From contig CM059563.1 in NCBI GenBank assembly GCA_030386875.1, positions 33,146,139 through 33,210,138 on the forward strand: a stretch of DNA of 64,000 nucleotides, given 5' to 3'. Source of the stretch: Morinoia aosen. Taxonomy: Eukaryota > Arthropoda > Malacostraca > Amphipoda > Talitridae. Numbering within the stretch: position 1 is the first letter of the stretch; each line of letters begins with the position of its first letter. This document shows, one piece after another, positions 58,735 through 64,000 of the stretch. The notes under the pieces were generated by a model. It was not told the origin of the DNA, searched no databases, and was given only the letters and a program-made list of their open reading frames with translations. The translations under genes and the position numbers were made by a program.

Positions 58735-59207
58735 TGTCGCGGGGAGGGGGCTTGTGTGTTCAATGAAGCCCAAGGCTATGCTGTCCCAGGTTCAACCATG
58801 ACAGACTGGCTTGGGCCGAGATCCAGACCAACTGGGATGGCAACACTGACAACCGAGCTGACAACTGGATACTCTCCTGGACACGCATTGACCTCTCCTT
58901 GGATTTGATTTTAATGCCGGCCAGGACCTAGACCCGACCTGCCGGCTTGATAGTCGTGCGCGGCAAGGGTTAGCCGATGGCCGGGTGGAAAGGCGGGGGG
59001 CGGTTTAAACGCCAGTGAGGCGCGGAAACGTCTCGCTGGTTAGTCAAGCGCAACAACCTGCTGCATCTGCTCGTGCCAGGAGCTATGCCTGTGCTTAGTG
59101 AGTGTGCCCGTCGGGACTACGTAAGCCTGACAGAAGGGTTCCCCTTGTTGGCGGCCGCCCAAAGCTGGTGCCGGCTCAGGGTACAGGTGAGACCTAACCT
59201 ATTAACC
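58735..59207 (+). other. Probable 5' UTR of I-clade retrotransposon 3
   Basis: A GC-rich leader (AGCCGATGGCCGGGTGGAAA, GGAAACGTCTCGCTGG) precedes the ORF1 start at 59208. The 5' boundary is inferred from where element 2 similarity ends. Confidence 0.5.
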
Positions 59208-61208
59208 ATGGATATTTCAAACTCAACCCCCCCCCCCCCCCCCCCAAACCGTAAAACAACTTGATGGTGACGACTTCAACCCGCCCCCGGACTTCATGGA
59301 CACCTCCCAGACAGGAAATGCGGAAGGCAATTCTCTGTCAACCTCCGCGGCACCAAAACCATTGCAGAGCACATCTGCGAGTGGCGAGGAACGCGAGGAG
59401 CTGCAACAGCAAAGTAAATACACACTCAAGCCTTTCAATCCGACATTTAATGATAAGAGACGCAACACAAATTCTAACCACCGAGGAGAGCCAACTTTGG
59501 ACTCGGCCCAGAAGATGGCACAAGAGAAGGCACACCAGAAGCAACCACTTATTGCACGAGAGACTGGGATGCTGAAACACCGCTAGGTCCCCACGATAGT
59601 GGCCCACGGTGGACGAGAGTAAACAGAGGAGGACCTGAACGACGGTGGCGCCCGCAGCGAACGGGAAGACAGTGGACTGCATATGATGAAGAGTACAAAG
59701 ATACGCCGTAATATGCAAAGTACATCAATATAAACTTTCCAAACCTAGACATAATCAGAAACCTCAACGTGATCCAAGTTGACAAAGACATCAGAACCCA
59801 AATAGGTGACCCGGGGAAAATCTCAAGATGGGGCAAGAGTTCTCTACTAATAACCACCCAGTCGGAAGACCAAACGAAAAAACTCCTGTCCATAACACGC
59901 ATTGCTGGAAATCCAGTTGTCGTTTCTCTTCATCGGACCCTCTATGTGGTTAAGGGCGTTGTGCGTAGCCACGCTTTTGGAGGATGCTCAGAGGACGATT
60001 TGAGAAGGCAACTGAGCGACCAAGGAGTTACAGACGTCCGGCGAGTGAAGATAAAGAGAGAAGGAGAACTAGTTACAACAAATACCTACATCCTTACCTT
60101 TGAAAAACATTCCCTTCCAAGAACCATCTCCCTCACATCCTGGCACCACGAAATTGTCGAAGCATACAAGGAAAGACCGCAGCAATGCTTTAGATGCCAG
60201 CGATTTGGCCACGTAGCTAAGTACTGCCGAAGTGAGACTGAAACCTGTGCCCAATGTGGAGGAACAGGACACAAAAAACTGGATTGTAGAAACCCAACCT
60301 GCTGCTACCATTGTCAGCAAGAACATTATTCCAACGATAGAAGCTGTCCCAAGTACATACTTGAAAATGAAGTCCTGGCCACTCAAGGGAAAGAAAAAAT
60401 TTTCCGTCCTGAAGCTCTCCAAATGGTCCTGGAACGATCACCAGACCACAACCGCCTCTACAGCACGGTACTGCAAACGCCAAGATCAAACCCCGACACA
60501 GCAAATAACCCGGCGCGTACCAAAACGAATCTACAGGCAAGTACATCTAGTACAATACCTGGCGCTCTCAACACAACAACGCAAACGATAAAACTCCCAG
60601 ATGCAACACCAACTCTCGCACCCACGACTACCCCGGACTCGACTCCACAATCAGCTGCAGAGGACGCTAATGTAAATAAGTCGCCACATAGACTGCCGGA
60701 CAAAAGTGCCGTACCCCCGAAGCCACCAACGCAGGAGGGTATGAGCGAACCCGGTAGCGGCAAAGACTTACCTTCTGGTGCAGCAAAAATGACGACTCAT
60801 TGCAAAACCCAAGATAATTCACGAAAGCAACTGGATCCTACTTGCCCACCACGGACCCAGAAAACGAAGGAACCAACTAAGGAAACGCAAGCGCGCGAAG
60901 AAAGAAAAGCGAACAGATACACTTTTAAGAGACTCAATAGGCCAGACAGTCTAAACCAGCTATCAGCATACGACAGTGACAGCTCTGTCGATCAAACCAG
61001 CAATAGCAAAAAAGACAACCCATCAAAGAAAGTACGGCAAAAGTCACCCAATAAATCCCACAGGACATCTTTGGGAACAAAGGAAATACCACCACGTGGA
61101 AGACCAGCCGAACGCCCTAGCTCTGGAGCTGCCAATCGTGGCTCTAATGAGTGCAAAATTCCTGTAATAGGCCAACAACCGCGGCCTTGGGAGCAGAATA
61201 GGCGCTGA
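59208..61208 (+). pseudogene. I-clade retrotransposon 3 ORF1 (Gag-like), frameshifted at the 5' end
   Basis: ATG 59208 (ACCATGG context) is soon followed by a C19 run (59227-59245) that shifts frame. Another interruption lies near 59585-59710. From about 59710 the frame is open to 61208: an RRM-like Gag core (LLSITRIAGNPVVVSLH, VVRSHAFGGCSEDDLRRQL), three knuckles (CFRCQRFGHVAKYC, CAQCGGTGHKKLDC, CYHCQQEHYSNDRSC) and a long Thr/Pro/Lys-rich tail. Its TGA overlaps the ORF2 ATG in TGATG at 61206-61210. Confidence 0.85.
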
Positions 61209-63777
61209 TGCTGAAGACATTCATTCAATGGAATCTACAATCCTACCTAACCAAATTCAATGAAATCAAAAAAATCTCTCATCATCAAACACCAATTTGT
61301 ATGTGTCTACAAGAAACAATGTTACGAAATCAACAAGCCCATCCCCCCTCGCATTATAAAATAATCATATCCAATGTTACTCGTGCCGACAACCATGATC
61401 GAAGTGCTGCAATCCTCGTCCATTATTCAGTCCCATACAAAATATTGAGACTGAACACAAACTTGCAGGCAGTTGCTGCCCGGATTCACCTCAACAAAAG
61501 CTACACTCTATGCTCCCTCTACCTACCCCACCTGGATGTCACCTATGAAGACCTGAACTCGCTAATACTACAGCTGCCTGAACCGTTCATAATCAAGGGA
61601 GATTTTAATGCACGAAGTACGCTGTGGGGAGACCATACTACAAACGCCCGAGGACGATTGGTGGAGCGCCTACTGCTAACGCACGACGTCGCACTCCTCA
61701 ACTCAGGCCAGCACACCCACTTCCATCACCAAACATCCACTACCTCTGCAATAGACCTGATGATTTGCTCGTCAAACTGCCAGCTCGACTTTAGATACTC
61801 TGTTCACGATGATCTGCACGACAGTGATCACTATCCAATTCAATTAGAACTCATCCAACCAACCACAAACCACGAGCGCATCCCCCGGTTTAATACTGCA
61901 AAAGCAAACTGGCCCATGTACTAGACCCAAACTGCCGTCGAGAACCCTGAGTTGTACACAAGTGAAAATACAGAGATATTCATGGACAACGTGTGCAACA
62001 TTCTCCTATCAGCCGCCAATGCCGCCATACCTCTCACCAGCGGAACGCTTCAGAGACCACCAGTCCCGTGGTGGGATGAAGAATGCGACGACGTAAAGCG
62101 TGAGAGAAGAAGAGCAGGAAGAGCCTTGCGCGGATGCGACAGCATCGCCAACAAAATACGTTACAACCGAGCGAGAGCCATTTGTAGGAAAACATTTCAA
62201 CAGAAACGTTCCAAGTCATGGGAAACATACCTCAACAGCATCACATCCCGGACGAGCATGACCTCTGTCTGGAAAAGAGTGAAGAAACTATCGAGTAAGT
62301 TCACTCACTCCCCAACGCCAGTAATAGTGGACAACGACCAACGCCTCCACAGCAATCCGACTACAGTTGCAAACCTAATCGGAATCCACATAGCCAGGAC
62401 AAGCAACATCTCCAACGTCAGCGCTAACTTCTCAACCCATAAGCAAAGAATGGAGAGCCAGGTGCTACGCTTTGGAAACAACAACGATATTTACAATGTT
62501 CCACTTAATATAGAAGAACTACACGGAGCCCTATCAAAAAGTAAAGAAAAAGCCCCGGGACCTGATACCATCACCTATGCAATGGTAAAACGCGCGCATG
62601 AATCTTTCCACCAGCTCCTATTACACCTATTCAACTATATCTTTTTACACGATGTATTCCCGGACCAGTGAAAAACTGCAATAATAATCCCCATCCCCAA
62701 ACCAGGAAAAGACCCGCAGTGCGTGGGAAATTACAGACCGATTGCCCTCACAAGCTGCTTGAGCAAACTATTGGAAAGAATAATCAACTCACGGCTCATG
62801 TTCTTCTTAGAAGCAAATAATAGAATTACAAACGTGCAGTGCGGCTTCAGATCATTCCGTAGTACGACCGACAACGTCGTGTGCCTAGAAACCGCTATCC
62901 GTACGGCAATGGGTCAGAAGCAGCACTTCCTGGTCATCTTCTTCGACTTGGCTAGGGCGTATGATACTGCATGGCGATATAATATAATTAAAAAGCTCCA
63001 CACTGGACGACTCAGAGGACACCTACTGCACTTTGTCAATAATTTTCTCACCGATCGCAAGATAAAGGTACGTGTAGGGAATTCCTTCTCCGACACAAAA
63101 TATTTACAAGAAGGAGTGCCCCAGGGCAGTGTGCTAAGCTGCACCTGCTTCCTGATTGCGATCAACGATATTGAAGAAGACTTACCTCTCTATGTAAAAA
63201 GCTCCCTATAAGTGGATGATTTTGCCGTATATATAGCAGGACACCGAACGGACACGCTGGAAAGACAACTCCAAATCGCAATAAACCGACTGGAGCGCTG
63301 GACTGACCGAACTGGATTTCGTTTTTCTACTACCAAGACAAACAGCATGCATATCGGCCGAGTACGTGGGTGTACCAAAATCGCACCGCAACTGGTCCTA
63401 CACGGGGAAAACATCAACCAGGTGCAGACATACAAATACCTCGGGTTAACTATAGATGAGAGCCTAACATGGCGACCCCACATTCATGTCACATTCATGA
63501 CGTCATGACGCCATGCATGACGTCATGCATTAAAGGGCTGAACCTCCTGAAGTTCCTCGCCCACTCGTCGTACGGATCCGACAAAAAACTATTACTACGT
63601 CTCTACATAGCCCTAATCAAACCTAAAATTGATTATGAATGCGAAGCCTATGGGTCCGCCTGCCCTTCGCTACTGGCGACTATACAACCGATCCAAAATG
63701 CAGCTTTGAGAAGAGCAACTGGCGCCTTTCGAAGCTCGCCCATAGATTCACTACACAGCGAGACCGGGACCAAGTGA
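61208..63777 (+). pseudogene. I-clade retrotransposon 3 ORF2 (endonuclease and RT), multiple stops
   Basis: The endonuclease starts FIQWNLQSYLTKFNEIKK, with QETMLRNQQ, a mutated IKGDFNARS and SDHYPIQLEL. A TAG follows at 61922. The RT linker and fingers follow (KAPGPDTITYAMVKRA), broken by TGA at about 62669. The RT core YRPIALTSCLSKLLERI, FFDLARAYDTAW and GVPQGSVLS runs into TAA at 63209-63211, exactly at the Tyr of the YVDD active site. A duplicated ATGACGTCATG stretch near 63498-63528 breaks the frame again. Similarity ends near RRATGAFRSSPIDSLHSE, so no RNase H is present. Confidence 0.9.
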
Positions 63778-64000
63778 ATGAACTCGGGGTTTAATGTCTT
63801 CCCCTCTCTATATTTATGAGTACGTTATTTCTATTTCTTTTCTGACAGACTCATTCGGCATGACGTTACGTTAAAAGTTAAGAAGGGTAGCACGGAGTGC
63901 TGCCACCACGAGGTATATATAGCCTCGACTAAAAATTAGAGTTTTGAACAATCGTGCGTATTTTCTCGGGTAGCATTGGCTGAGGGCCGCGGCACGTGTT
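63778..64000 (+). other. Window end, unassigned
   Basis: No gene is seen. CGAGGTATATATAGCCTCG at 63910-63928 is an inverted repeat with a TATATA centre. This could belong to another retroelement or to the flank of element 3. Confidence 0.35.

Overview
The window is eukaryotic nuclear DNA, almost certainly from an insect. It has a spliced gene with GT-AG introns, SINE-like repeats, I-type and RTE-type non-LTR retrotransposons, a mariner-type remnant and a solo LTR. The species cannot be fixed from sequence. The mix of large introns and many I-like LINEs would suit a hemimetabolous insect.

The only host gene is the 3' half of TRRAP (Drosophila Nipped-A), on the + strand from 412 to 47846. I resolve 22 exons whose phases all agree. 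They give 5,541 nt, which is 1,846 codons plus a TAA stop. They cover the end of the HEAT region, the FAT domain, the pseudokinase PI3K-like domain and the FATC end (last residues HPWL). The 5' half of the gene lies upstream of the window.

The introns are the striking part. At least eight of 21 introns carry tandem duplications that start at, or within about 45 nt of, the 5' splice site. They range from two copies (100 bp at 1174, 122 bp at 32266) to large arrays: 41 bp x ~14 at 6141, 28 bp x ~59 at 16339, and 68 bp x ~72 at 19737-24656. The 68-bp unit contains the last coding bases of an exon plus its splice donor. One acceptor (45103) sits at the end of a ~79-bp array that repeats the acceptor. 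Four other introns share related ~200-250 bp sequences at their 3' ends. Two more donor-proximal segments have dispersed copies in other introns. A ~360-bp SINE-like family occurs about ten times, always in sense orientation. One copy duplicated the acceptor of the last exon as its target-site duplication.

Mobile elements fill the 10.7-kb intron before the FATC exons. A DNA transposon with ~300-bp inverted repeats and a decayed transposase (34659-43969) is split by an apparently intact two-ORF I-clade retrotransposon (about 34967-41908). Downstream of TRRAP are a solo LTR (48714-49065), an I-like 5' UTR interrupted by a minus-strand RTE element (49405-52941), and two decayed I-clade elements (54180-58730 and 58735-63780). 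The RTE begins with a complete 5S rRNA-like sequence, and target-site duplications indicate that this 5S head belongs to the mobile unit. It is the best candidate in the window for an undescribed element architecture. The other leading observation is the splice-site-anchored repeats of TRRAP.
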